Below are positions 1 through 6,097 of a stretch of DNA of 24,251 nt, piece after piece. How positions within the stretch are numbered: the first letter of the stretch is position 1; every line of letters starts with the position of its first letter. This DNA comes from a virus, in IMG/VR virus record IMGVR_UViG_3300044712_000921, positions 1-24,251 of that record; one strand, 5' to 3'. The notes below the pieces were generated by a model, which saw only the letters and a list, made by a program, of their open reading frames with translations, was not told the DNA's origin and made no database searches. The position numbers and the translations under genes were made by a program.

Positions 1-192
1 CAGGTCTAGCCGCAACGATAAATTCGCCAGCGCTGCATTAAGCGACCCAATGCCGCCGGTAATCGCCACCAGGTCGCGCTTGAGCATCCCCAGCGGGTTA
101 GCCCTCAGCGCTTCCTCGACCTTCTCAGCGGCTGATTTTTCGACGCGATCAACGCCAAGGCGGGCGCGCTCTACGGGATCGCGGGTGATCAT
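1..192 (-). CDS. Small hypothetical protein, C-terminus outside window
   Basis: An open frame reads leftward from an ATG at 192 and is still open at the window edge (64 codons visible). It begins MITRDPVERARLGVDRVEKS and is charged and predicted helical, with an EKVEEAL stretch. Its start lies one base after the stop of the upstream gene (194-394), as expected in a translationally coupled operon. I do not recognise the family. The codon use and tight spacing argue that it is real, but its length and function cannot be judged from this fragment. Confidence 0.55.
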   Translation of the reverse strand, partial: MITRDPVERARLGVDRVEKSAAEKVEEALRANPLGMLKRDLVAITGGIGSLNAALANLSLRLDL

Positions 193-193
193 C

Positions 194-394
194 TTAGGCA
201 CCGACGCCCGTCGACCGAGGCAGATCCACGCCTTCGGCCGCCGCTCCCATAAGGCAAATCGGGCAGACCGGGAAGATCCCGAAAACTACCGTCCGCGATT
301 CGTCGTCGACGGCGCGGTCGCACCAGGTGACGGAATCGGTGCGCAAAACGCAGGCCGTCAGGCTGATGTCGCGGAAGCGGACGAAGCGCTCCAT
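194..394 (-). CDS. Small cysteine-containing hypothetical protein
   Basis: A 66-residue protein starting at ATG 394 with a GAGGGAG ribosome site just upstream. It has four cysteines, including a CPIC motif near residues 44-47 and a lone cysteine in each of LTACVL and TWCD, so it could bind a metal. The family is not recognised. It sits between the membrane protein (399-674) and the edge-truncated gene in the same leftward operon, with gaps of 4 and 1 bases. Small proteins of this kind are typical phage accessory genes; no function is proposed. Confidence 0.55.
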   Translation of the reverse strand: MERFVRFRDISLTACVLRTDSVTWCDRAVDDESRTVVFGIFPVCPICLMGAAAEGVDLPRSTGVGA

Positions 395-398
395 CTCG

Positions 399-674
399 CT
401 ACTCCCTCACCGTGCCGACTAACCGGAGGTATTCGACGTATTCGTCGCGGCGTTCCGGCGAGGAAAAGAACTCGAAACGAGGGGTGCCGTTTATCGCGTA
501 CTTGATCTCCCAGGCGCGCTGTCCGTCGACCGCGGCGTACTCGGTGAGCCCGGTGATTTGGATCAACGGTCGATTGAACTGCCGGGAGAAAACGGCTAGC
601 ACATAGCCTCCGAATACGACCAAGCCCGCAAACATGGCTACCTTCACGACCTTGATTACTTTCTCGCCGCGCAT
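399..674 (-). CDS. Small single-pass membrane protein
   Basis: A 91-residue protein from ATG 674, with GGAGG at a good distance. Residues about 5-27 (KVVKVAMFAGLVVFGGYVLAV) form a hydrophobic helix preceded by positive charges (MRGEKVIK), giving one membrane segment. The remaining ~60 residues are soluble, acidic/basic mixed, with a C-terminal RRDEYVEYLRLVG stretch. The start overlaps the end of the upstream gene by 19 bases. The orientation and family are unknown. In a prophage accessory operon it could be a superinfection-exclusion or host-modifying protein, but nothing in the sequence shows this directly. Confidence 0.65.
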   Translation of the reverse strand: MRGEKVIKVVKVAMFAGLVVFGGYVLAVFSRQFNRPLIQITGLTEYAAVDGQRAWEIKYAINGTPRFEFFSSPERRDEYVEYLRLVGTVRE

Positions 675-919
675 ACGATCCTCCTGCCTATAGCTTCTAG
701 GCGCCTAAGGCGGCGCACTTCGTCCACGATCGCTACCAGGTCCTCGCCCTTCATGACCTGACCGAGTTGCTGTTGGCGCAGGATCGCGTGGGCGATGGAG
801 CGCCCGTCGCTTGGTCCGCACTTCCCGGCCATCATGTCGATTTCCGTGCGGCCCTCGATCGAGCGCATCCAAGCAAGCGCCCGGCTCGCCCGGTCGGTGA
901 TGCTGACCGACGTGCTCAT
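656..919 (-). CDS. Small hypothetical protein
   Basis: An 87-residue protein starting at ATG 919 (MSTSVSITDRASRALAWMRS). The frame is open further upstream to 1189, but that stretch is the arginine-rich shadow of two other genes. The chosen ATG overlaps the stop of the upstream 71-residue gene as ATGA, the arrangement used throughout this operon. It is mostly helical, with a basic C-terminal region (RRLRRLEAIGRRIV) that could contact nucleic acid. The family is not recognised. Confidence 0.6.
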   Translation of the reverse strand: MSTSVSITDRASRALAWMRSIEGRTEIDMMAGKCGPSDGRSIAHAILRQQQLGQVMKGEDLVAIVDEVRRLRRLEAIGRRIVCAARK

Positions 920-1131
920 TTGTGGCTCTTCTTCCATTCGTCGATGATGCGCTGGCTCTCGGCGCGCTCTTCGGCGGTGATCCCCGAAAGCTCCGCTTGC
1001 ACGGCCGGAGGAACCGGAGCCGCGATGCCCAAGATTGCCCGGACGTGGGTCGGCGAGATGAGCCCTTTTTGGGCCATCATGCGAATTTCGTGGAGCTGGG
1101 CAGCGGAAGGGAGAGCGGCGGGCGAGGTCAT
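916..1131 (-). CDS. Small hypothetical protein
   Basis: A 71-residue protein from ATG 1131, overlapping the end of the BRO-N gene by four bases (ATGA) and itself overlapping the next gene by four bases. The sequence MTSPAALPSAAQLHEIRMMA is followed by a helical segment GLISPTHVRAILGI and a charged C-terminus (EERAESQRIIDEWKKSHK). The middle could be a short helix-turn-helix, but the match is weak. It is probably co-translated with the BRO-N protein. The function is unknown. Confidence 0.6.
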   Translation of the reverse strand: MTSPAALPSAAQLHEIRMMAQKGLISPTHVRAILGIAAPVPPAVQAELSGITAEERAESQRIIDEWKKSHK

Positions 1132-1802
1132 TTCGATACCGCCTTTGCGGCCGGCTCTCCGTGTATGCCCTTAGCCGTTCGCTTGTCACAATAACGCGTG
1201 CAAAGCTCTAAAAGAGGATTCAGAGCGGCCGAGGAGCAAGCGTCGATGGCGTCGTCGCCGGCGTCGGATTCGATAGCATCGACAAGAGCGGCAGTTGTTT
1301 GGTAGACGCTGGCGCCTAGCTCGCTGGTGCAGACGTGGTTATGCTTGGGCGGAGCGGTGTATCCGATCAGGAAGTCGATCCGCTTCTTACCTTCTTCCTG
1401 TCCGTACCGGATGAAAACTTCGCGGGCAAAAGCGGCGCCGGGCATCCTGCCCTGGCGGGCCTTAGTGGCGACATAGGCGCCGGTCTTGCGAATGGACGGA
1501 AGAACCTCGCCGGCGATCCATTTTTGAAAGGGGAGCGCTTTCGGCTTATCTGAACGGGCCAGGAAGAAGTACAGGCCGGGCTCGGAAAGGCAAAGCATTT
1601 CCTGCGCGCCGCCGGGGGTGTGAATCCGATTCACCCCCTTCCAATCGTCCGGAATATGTCCAAAAAGGCGCGCCGCGTTGCTGGACTCAGAATAATCCAG
1701 CCGTTCCGCTACATCCTTCGCCACGAACCACGGCTCACCCTTGGCCGAAGTGACGCGGATTTCCGCATTGTCTGGCGTCTTGAAAACCTGGATAGCGTTC
1801 AT
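1128..1802 (-). CDS. BRO-N domain phage antirepressor-like protein
   Basis: A 224-residue protein. The first ~110 residues fit the BRO-N family: IQVFKTPDNAEIRV, PWFVAKDVAERLDY, then a loop ending at MLCLSEPGLYFFLARS and KALPFQKWIAGEVLPSIRKTGAY. This domain is a DNA-binding module found in phage antirepressors and in baculovirus BRO proteins. The C-terminal ~100 residues have no clear family and replace the usual ANT or KilA-C effector domain. The start ATG 1802 overlaps the stop of the ribbon-helix-helix gene (ATGA), so the two are co-translated. The pairing suggests control of lysogeny or early genes; that role is inferred from the family. Confidence 0.85.
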   Translation of the reverse strand: MNAIQVFKTPDNAEIRVTSAKGEPWFVAKDVAERLDYSESSNAARLFGHIPDDWKGVNRIHTPGGAQEMLCLSEPGLYFFLARSDKPKALPFQKWIAGEVLPSIRKTGAYVATKARQGRMPGAAFAREVFIRYGQEEGKKRIDFLIGYTAPPKHNHVCTSELGASVYQTTAALVDAIESDAGDDAIDACSSAALNPLLELCTRYCDKRTAKGIHGEPAAKAVSK

Positions 1803-2008
1803 TGGCGGGCCTCGCTAAGAGCTTCCATGTCGATCTGGCTGGTGTTGGCGCGGATCGCTTCTAGGCGCTGATACTCGACGAGACCGATCTTTATCAGCTC
1901 GCCGGCCTGGCGGGGGACGCTTCGCCCCTCTTTCGTGGCGATGGCTTTCAACCTGGCCAACTGGGCATCGTCGAGGGATGCCGTCAGGTATCCGTATCGC
2001 TTTCTCAT
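1799..2008 (-). CDS. Ribbon-helix-helix (CopG/Arc-like) regulator
   Basis: A 69-residue protein from ATG 2008 (MRKRYGYLTASLDDAQLARL). A basic N-terminal strand (RYGYLTASLD) is followed by two helices (AQLARLKAIATKEGRS and QAGELIKIGLVEYQRL), the usual ribbon-helix-helix layout for a dimeric DNA-binding repressor. The frame also contains a TTG at 2047, but a perfect operator-like palindrome (2020-2037) lies between the two starts, so the ATG is preferred. Neither start has a good ribosome site. It is first gene of the leftward operon 1-2008 and probably autoregulates through the palindrome. Confidence 0.7.
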   Translation of the reverse strand: MRKRYGYLTASLDDAQLARLKAIATKEGRSVPRQAGELIKIGLVEYQRLEAIRANTSQIDMEALSEARQ

Positions 2009-2019
2009 AGCGGCATGGT

Positions 2020-2037
2020 AGACCACATTTGTGGTCT
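2020..2037. promoter_or_regulatory. Perfect palindrome, candidate operator
   Basis: AGACCACA-TT-TGTGGTCT is a perfect 8-bp inverted repeat with a 2-bp centre. It lies 12 bases upstream of the ribbon-helix-helix gene start and about 25 bases from the -35 box of the divergent rightward promoter. Ribbon-helix-helix repressors bind such short symmetric sites in front of their own genes. The assignment to that protein is inference. Confidence 0.55.
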
Positions 2038-2061
2038 TGTCTAGCAATATTTGAAAATATT

Positions 2062-2090
2062 TTGAAAATAGCCGACACTTACGATATGAT
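2062..2090 (+). promoter_or_regulatory. Sigma70-type promoter for the 2108-2831 genes
   Basis: TTGAAA (2062-2067), a 17-bp spacer and TATGAT (2085-2090) give a near-consensus vegetative promoter. Transcription would start near 2097, giving a leader of only ~11 bases that contains the GAGAGG ribosome site of the next gene. A second TTGAAA copy lies at 2051-2056. This is the best promoter visible in the left arm and would be active in a lysogen unless repressed. Confidence 0.6.
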
Positions 2091-2107
2091 TGATACGAGA
2101 GGTTCCC

Positions 2108-2350
2108 GTGGGAGCTAAAACCGATTCACCAAAATCGCACGTCCAAAAGGTTCGGCTAGACGACGAAGATCGTACCGATTGCCTAGACGCCAAGTCAAAA
2201 AGTCGATATTGGCACAAGCGACCAGAATCCGAGTTTTACGGCTACCTGCTTAACCTGGGAGTAGAAAAGTATAAAAAGTGCATTCTGCCTAGCGAATCCG
2301 GAGATTCCGATATAGCTCACGATGGGCGCCAAGTCAGCAACGGATATTGA
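2108..2350 (+). CDS. Possible ribbon-helix-helix protein of AT-rich insert
   Basis: An 80-residue protein. GTG 2108 is chosen because GAGAGG (2097-2102) lies 5 bases upstream; a TTG at 2090 in the same frame has no ribosome site and overlaps the -10 box. The core reads KVRLDDED (a possible strand), a helical region around TDCLDAKSKSRYWHKR, then ESEFYGYLLNLGVEKYKK (a second helix). This resembles the ribbon-helix-helix layout, but weakly. It is transcribed divergently from the 1799-2008 regulator and is AT-richer than the genes around. A regulatory role is inferred from position. Confidence 0.5.
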   Translation: MGAKTDSPKSHVQKVRLDDEDRTDCLDAKSKSRYWHKRPESEFYGYLLNLGVEKYKKCILPSESGDSDIAHDGRQVSNGY

Positions 2351-2387
2351 TTTATGAACCTAAATGGGCGAGTCCTACTTGGCGCCC
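2324..2387. repeat. 11-bp inverted repeat with 42-base loop
   Basis: GGGCGCCAAGT (2324-2334) and ACTTGGCGCCC (2377-2387) are perfect reverse complements. The left arm is inside the end of the 2108-2350 gene and the right arm is in the gap before the secreted-protein gene. It could fold in RNA as an attenuator between the two genes or be a two-part protein site. There is no U-run after it, so a simple terminator is unlikely. Confidence 0.5.
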
Positions 2388-2444
2388 CTCGACGGAATGT
2401 AAAATCTTGCCTTTTATTTTGAAAGATAAGTCGACGGGATAGAT

Positions 2445-2831
2445 ATGAAAAAGCTTATTCTGTTTTTCCTGCTACTTCCCGCCATACTGCCAGCCGAGAA
2501 TTCAGTACCAATCTATAATCCGGCTCGCGCATGGGCTGATTTCTCATACGAAGAAAAATATATGTATCTTCATGGTGTATATGATACTTTGGAGATTGCA
2601 GGCGTTTCAGCGGAAGCCGTAAGGTTTTATGAAGAAAATATGCACCCGCTAGGATTGTGGATCGAGAATATCGAAGCGGTGTATAAATTGAATCAGGATA
2701 TGAAGTTTATTCAAGCCGCGCTAGTTTCCATGCCGGGGTTTCCGGCTATTGATATTTTGTATATCGACGGGATACCAGAATCAGTTGAAAAAATAAGGAT
2801 CATGGCGGGGATTTCTGAGAATTCAGATTGA
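2445..2831 (+). CDS. Exported protein with signal peptide, candidate moron
   Basis: A 128-residue protein. MKKLILFFLLLPAILPA is a textbook Sec signal peptide with likely cleavage at LPA-EN (after residue 17). The mature part (~111 residues) has no cysteine, is rich in Tyr, Ile and Glu, and shows a FSYEEKYMYLHGVYDTLEIAG helix. The family is not recognised. The start ATG 2445 has a modest GGGAT site. The gene is visibly AT-richer than its neighbours and lies alone on the plus strand between two leftward operons, the usual appearance of a moron expressed in the lysogen. Surface exclusion or envelope modification is possible but not shown. Confidence 0.75.
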   Translation: MKKLILFFLLLPAILPAENSVPIYNPARAWADFSYEEKYMYLHGVYDTLEIAGVSAEAVRFYEENMHPLGLWIENIEAVYKLNQDMKFIQAALVSMPGFPAIDILYIDGIPESVEKIRIMAGISENSD

Positions 2832-2861
2832 TCCCCGCCAGATTCTGATACTCTATCAGAA
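2803..2861. terminator. Hairpins between convergent genes, likely terminator
   Basis: Two perfect stems lie where the plus-strand gene (ending 2831) meets the minus-strand AbrB gene (ending 2856). The first is TGGCGGGGAT (2803-2812) with ATCCCCGCCA (2831-2840). The second is TTCTGATA (2843-2850) with TATCAGAA (2854-2861) around a 3-base loop. Neither has a long U-run, but the position between convergent genes fits a bidirectional transcription stop. Confidence 0.5.
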
Positions 2862-3077
2862 CGGTCCTTCCGCCGGAAGTTCGTCAATCACGGCCGGAGC
2901 CTTCCCATCCTTCGGAAACGTCAATATCAGCATATCGCCGGACTTGCGGACCTCTACCACGTCGCCCTTCTTGAGCCCTCGGAGCTTTACCTCGGAGGCG
3001 GGAATAATAACCGCGAGGGACGATTTTCCTATCATCTGCAATTTCGGCGCGCTGATCAGCTCCATGCTGTCTTTCAT
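2856..3077 (-). CDS. AbrB/MazE-like (SpoVT-AbrB fold) DNA-binding protein
   Basis: A 73-residue protein. IGKSSLAVIIPASEVKLRGLKKGDVVEVRKSGDMLIL fits the swapped-hairpin AbrB core: the S-L-A-V-I-I-P strand, the L-K-K-G-D turn, and a closing strand. Such proteins are dimeric DNA-binding regulators or antitoxins. The start ATG 3077 overlaps the ParB-like stop (ATGA), so it is last in the parA-to-parB operon. No toxin gene follows it, so a regulator is more likely than an antitoxin. It may modulate the partition operon; that is inferred from context. Confidence 0.75.
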   Translation of the reverse strand: MKDSMELISAPKLQMIGKSSLAVIIPASEVKLRGLKKGDVVEVRKSGDMLILTFPKDGKAPAVIDELPAEGPF

Positions 3078-3865
3078 AACCCCGCAGCCTCCCTTATGAT
3101 ATCCGCTGATTCCAGGAAGCCTTCCGGATGCAGGCTCTCGCTGGCGCGTCTTTCGATCTCGTCAAGGGCTGACTGCAGCTTGAGTATAAGTACATCATAC
3201 TTACTTGTCGACCCTTCCCGGCGTTTGGCTGCGGCTTCGGCCCTGGCGGCCTTGACGTCTTCGGCGTCCGGGGCATCCTTCCCGGCCTCGCTGGCGATCT
3301 TGGAAGCCGCCCGGCCGATCTTGGCGTCCCGGATAGTCTGGCGCTCGCTCTTCCCGGCGGCCGCGGCGATCTCGGCCCGCGTGGGCCCATCCTCGGAGAT
3401 CCCGCGGAAGTACCCGGGCCATACCCGGCAATAAAGGGCGATCCTGGTATCCTCGTCGATCTCGAAGCGCCCCAGGTTGCCCAACAAGAGGCGCCGCTCC
3501 TGCTCCACCGGCATAAGGGTCGACAAGACGATCCGAACCGGCAGGCGGGCGAGTCCGATCCGCTCGGCGACGATGAGGCGGCTTTCGCCCTCGATCAAGA
3601 GGCCATCCGGCATGGCGACCAAAGCGTTGATGATGCCGTCCTTGCGGATATCACGCTCCAGGTCGGCGTAGTATTGGGCGGTTTTCAGCTTACGGAAAAC
3701 GTCGTTCGCGGGGTTCAGTTTGAACCAGCCCAGCGGCTTCCACTCGATGTCCGACAGCTCCAGGCCTTCGCTGGCGGCCGGCGCCGGGGCTTTACGCGGG
3801 GTAGCTGGCTTCGATCCGGGGCGAGGCGTGGCGAGGGCGGCGGAGATGACGCTGGAGGGTTTCAT
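3074..3865 (-). CDS. ParB-like nuclease/partition protein
   Basis: A 263-residue protein. The start ATG 3865 is preferred over the longer frame to 3940 because GAGGTGAG precedes it and it overlaps the upstream stop as ATGA. After a Pro/Ala-rich tail of ~35 residues come a ParB N-terminal domain (ALVAMPDGLLIEGESRLIVA then ERIGLARLPVRIV, matching the GERR-type CTP-binding box as GESR) and a KorB-like helix-turn-helix (GPTRAEIAAAAGKSERQTIR). The C-terminal ~60 residues look helical and may dimerise. It probably binds a centromere near the parA promoter. It is separated from parA by five genes, unusual for parAB pairs, which are normally adjacent. Confidence 0.8.
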   Translation of the reverse strand: MKPSSVISAALATPRPGSKPATPRKAPAPAASEGLELSDIEWKPLGWFKLNPANDVFRKLKTAQYYADLERDIRKDGIINALVAMPDGLLIEGESRLIVAERIGLARLPVRIVLSTLMPVEQERRLLLGNLGRFEIDEDTRIALYCRVWPGYFRGISEDGPTRAEIAAAAGKSERQTIRDAKIGRAASKIASEAGKDAPDAEDVKAARAEAAAKRREGSTSKYDVLILKLQSALDEIERRASESLHPEGFLESADIIREAAGL

Positions 3866-4335
3866 GGTCTCACCTCGGTTTGAGACAACACCCTGGCCGC
3901 TACGTCTGCCGCTTGCTTGATCTCGCCGAGCAGCCGGCAAGCTACAATCGATGGCTCGCCGCCCTCCCAGTCCTCACCGCGCTCAATTGATTCAACCTTG
4001 GACCGCATCTCGCGGCACAGGTCTAGGGCCGCACGGGCTTTGGTCAAATCGCTTTGAGCCTTTTCGGTGGCCTTAAGCGCGACCTCTCGGGCGTCAGCCG
4101 CCCGGGTCGCCGGGTTGTTCCTGAGCTGGTCGCCTTCGAGCCACTTGTCCGCCGAAACCATGACGGCGTCCAGTTCGTCCATGCGGAAGGCTTTGACGGC
4201 CTCGTCGCGCGCCATCGCCTTCCCCTCCTCCCGTCCTCGAGCCTTCGCGGCGTCCAAGGCTAGTAGCAGGCGCGGCCTCATGGATTCTAGCAGTCCGGCG
4301 GCGAGTTCCTTATCGGCTAAGGTCGGTTCGGTCAT
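3862..4335 (-). CDS. Hypothetical helical protein
   Basis: A 157-residue protein from ATG 4335 (MTEPTLADKELAAGLLESMR); GGAG lies upstream and the start overlaps the previous stop by four bases. The longer open frame to 4482 is arginine-rich read-through of the neighbouring gene. It is strongly helical, with a central A/E/K-rich segment (residues ~75-125) of coiled-coil character. The family is not recognised. Its position just upstream of the ParB-like gene with coupled translation suggests shared expression rather than a known function. Confidence 0.65.
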   Translation of the reverse strand: MTEPTLADKELAAGLLESMRPRLLLALDAAKARGREEGKAMARDEAVKAFRMDELDAVMVSADKWLEGDQLRNNPATRAADAREVALKATEKAQSDLTKARAALDLCREMRSKVESIERGEDWEGGEPSIVACRLLGEIKQAADVAARVLSQTEVRP

Positions 4336-4529
4336 GGGGTTTCTCCTTTCAAAAAGCGGTCCAGGTATTCCAGGGCTTCGTCGTAGTCGCGTTGTTCTTG
4401 GGTGCGCTGGTCGATCTTCACGATTTGCCCTTGAGAATCGACGGCGTAGACATCCCTTCCGAAAGCGCAAAAGGGCAGCCATACGGGCGGGGATACGTCG
4501 ATCGATAAAGCCTCTTCATCGATTTTCAC
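4332..4529 (-). CDS. Small hypothetical protein
   Basis: A 65-residue protein starting at GTG 4529, which overlaps the previous stop (GTGA) and follows a very strong GGAGGGAGGGGG ribosome site. The first half (VSPPVWLPFCAFGRDVYAVDSQGQIVKI) looks like a small beta-rich unit. The second half (QRTQEQRDYDEALEYLDRFLKG) is a helix. The family is not recognised. Coupling on both sides supports a real gene. Confidence 0.65.
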   Translation of the reverse strand: MKIDEEALSIDVSPPVWLPFCAFGRDVYAVDSQGQIVKIDQRTQEQRDYDEALEYLDRFLKGETP

Positions 4530-4864
4530 ACCCCCTCCCTCCGGTAGCGATTTTTTAAGAATTTATCCTCGTCGCTTTGTTCCTTACGGTAGCCTCGCAC
4601 GAACTCTTCATGGTCAGCCTTCGCAGTCTCATCGCGGTAGACGTGAGCTGGGCAGGTTCCGGACTGGTCAGTTGTACGCGTACCGCATTTCCCGTAGTTG
4701 AATAAATCGGTCCCCGGTTTCCAGTTTCGGCAGTCCATACAGAATGGTGCTTCAACTTCGTCGCCATGGACAAGGTGATATCCTTCGCCGGGCTTGGCTC
4801 CGGCGTGTAACGCTGGAGCCGGCTGGATGGGATATTCGTCGAAGAGCAGGGCTTGATCGGTCAA
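4526..4864 (-). CDS. Cys4 small protein with N-terminal clamp-binding-like motif
   Basis: A 112-residue protein starting at TTG 4864, overlapping the previous stop (TTGA) with GGAGG upstream. The N-terminus MTDQALLFDE carries Q-A-L-L-F, close to the bacterial beta-sliding-clamp peptide QL[SD]LF. Cysteines at about 42, 45, 60 and 71 (C-x2-C, C, C) suggest a zinc-binding unit; the C-terminus is highly charged. It is the third of three tandem genes with the same design (5127-5336, 4861-5130). Clamp binding is inferred from the motif; no enzymatic domain is visible. Confidence 0.65.
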   Translation of the reverse strand: MTDQALLFDEYPIQPAPALHAGAKPGEGYHLVHGDEVEAPFCMDCRNWKPGTDLFNYGKCGTRTTDQSGTCPAHVYRDETAKADHEEFVRGYRKEQSDEDKFLKNRYRREGV

Positions 4865-5130
4865 CCGACGACCTCCTTAGCGCACACCTCGTCCAGCACC
4901 CGCTGCTGTACCTTGGACATCCAGTTGTCGTCCGGGTAGCGCGTCGCCATGCACAACGTGCGCTCGGGGGTTGCCGGAGTTGCTGTCGAGTATGACGGGC
5001 AATGGCAAACCCCGAACGGGTAGGTGCTATGGCCATTGGACGTGTAGTCGCAGAAAATGCACATCAAGCACGTCCGGCCGGGGAAGATCACTTCGGCGGC
5101 TGGCTCGGCGAAGAGGTCGAGCTGGGTCAA
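4861..5130 (-). CDS. Cysteine-rich small protein with clamp-binding motif
   Basis: An 89-residue protein starting at TTG 5130 with GGAGG seven bases upstream, and overlapping the upstream stop (TTGA). The N-terminus MTQLDLFAEP contains Q-L-D-L-F, an exact match to the bacterial sliding-clamp consensus QL[SD]LF. Six cysteines follow (about 21, 24, 27, 42, 44, 60), plus nearby histidines, suggesting a metal-binding fold. The C-terminal part (DDNWMSKVQQRVLDEVCAKE) is helical. It is the middle and best-matching member of the tandem trio and could dock on host DnaN. Confidence 0.7.
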   Translation of the reverse strand: MTQLDLFAEPAAEVIFPGRTCLMCIFCDYTSNGHSTYPFGVCHCPSYSTATPATPERTLCMATRYPDDNWMSKVQQRVLDEVCAKEVVG

Positions 5131-5336
5131 GCCTTAACCTCCGAGCACGTGCCTAAGTCGATGTCTACCTTTCTGCGGGTAAGCCTGCACCGCTCCGGCG
5201 TCCAATCGGCATGGATACACTCGGCGCAGCCGATCGAGCCGTCGTCAATCACGCTCAATTCCCGATAGGAGTCGCGGGCTTCCAGTTTGCTCGGTGGAAG
5301 CTCGGCGACTTCGGCGAACAGGTCGGCCTGGCTCAA
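5127..5336 (-). CDS. Cys4 small protein with clamp-binding-like motif
   Basis: A 69-residue protein starting at TTG 5336 with GGAGG upstream; the ATG a few bases earlier is in another frame and stops after five codons. The N-terminus MSQADLFAEV has Q-A-D-L-F, one residue off the clamp consensus. Cysteines at about 37, 40, 50 and 64 (C-x2-C-x9-C-x13-C) suggest a small zinc site. It is first of three tandem relatives directly downstream of parA (13-base gap). The N-terminal decapeptide is nearly the same as in the next gene, consistent with duplication followed by divergence. Confidence 0.65.
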   Translation of the reverse strand: MSQADLFAEVAELPPSKLEARDSYRELSVIDDGSIGCAECIHADWTPERCRLTRRKVDIDLGTCSEVKA

Positions 5337-5349
5337 ACCGCGGCCTCCA

Positions 5350-6081
5350 TCACCCCACCACCTCCGCCGCCAGCGCGGAAAACCACATCTCCGCCCTCGT
5401 CCCGTCCTTCAACGACCGCCCCATATTCGCGGCGCCCTTGATCGGCGGATCGCGCAGAATCGCCGACGCCGAGCACGTCCAAGCCTCTTCCGCCTGGAGG
5501 GCCGCCGCTTCCTTCTCGGTCACCATCGACGGGACAGCGACGATCCGGGGCGGCTCCCGCTCCATGCCCTCGCCGATGCTCGCGACCTCGCTGGCGATAA
5601 TCTGAAACCCCTGCAAGGTCCAGCGCGACGCCGACACCGGCACCAGCACTACGTCCGCGGCGTATAAGCCCAGGGTCAATTCCAGGGACAGGCTCGGCGG
5701 CGTATCGATGATCACCACGTCACAGTCGAGCCTCCGCAATGCGGCGCGCAGACGCATCGCCGCGCCCTGATCGCGGGCTAGTTCGATGCCGATCCGGGAA
5801 AGGCTCGGAGTCGCGGGAATCACCTTGATCGTTTGCACCATCTCAGCGTCCCAGGTAACTCCTGTGAGCCCTAGCTGGCGCGTCAAGAAGTGGTAGACGT
5901 TGCAGGCGTCGATGTCGTCGGCCTCGCAATAGCGCAGCCAGTAGTCGGTCAGATTATTGTTGTGGTCCAGGTCGACAGTTAACACACGCCGGCCTTGATC
6001 AGCCAAAGCCCTCGCCAGGAACACGGCCAGCGTCGTCTTGCCTACGCCGCCCTTAAGACTCGATATCGTCATGATCTTCAC
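5350..6081 (-). CDS. parA: ParA-family partition ATPase
   Basis: A 243-residue protein. It has the deviant Walker A motif KGGVGKTT (residues 10-17, with signature Lys10), Walker A' TVDLDHNNN (around 34-43) and Walker B DVVIIDTPPS (121-130). There is no N-terminal helix-turn-helix, so it resembles short (type Ib) ParA proteins that drive plasmid segregation on the nucleoid. The start GTG 6081 is favoured by a GGAGG seven bases upstream; ATG 6072 would be too far away. A promoter and repeated sites lie just upstream. Within a phage it points to plasmid-like lysogeny. The partner is probably the ParB-like protein 1.5 kb downstream. Confidence 0.9.
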   Translation of the reverse strand: MKIMTISSLKGGVGKTTLAVFLARALADQGRRVLTVDLDHNNNLTDYWLRYCEADDIDACNVYHFLTRQLGLTGVTWDAEMVQTIKVIPATPSLSRIGIELARDQGAAMRLRAALRRLDCDVVIIDTPPSLSLELTLGLYAADVVLVPVSASRWTLQGFQIIASEVASIGEGMEREPPRIVAVPSMVTEKEAAALQAEEAWTCSASAILRDPPIKGAANMGRSLKDGTRAEMWFSALAAEVVG

Positions 6082-6097
6082 GGGTACGCCTCCAGAA

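Noticed and set aside
656-1189. Long form (177 codons) of the small protein ending at 656
   Set aside because: The extra N-terminal part is out-of-frame translation of two neighbouring genes and is Arg/His-rich. The ATG at 919 is coupled to the upstream stop.
2090-2350. TTG 2090 as the start of the small plus-strand protein
   Set aside because: It overlaps the -10 box and has no ribosome site; GTG 2108 has GAGAGG at a good distance.
2856-3077. AbrB-like protein as the antitoxin of a toxin-antitoxin pair
   Set aside because: No toxin-like gene is next to it; it is coupled to the ParB-like gene and followed by a convergent, unrelated gene.
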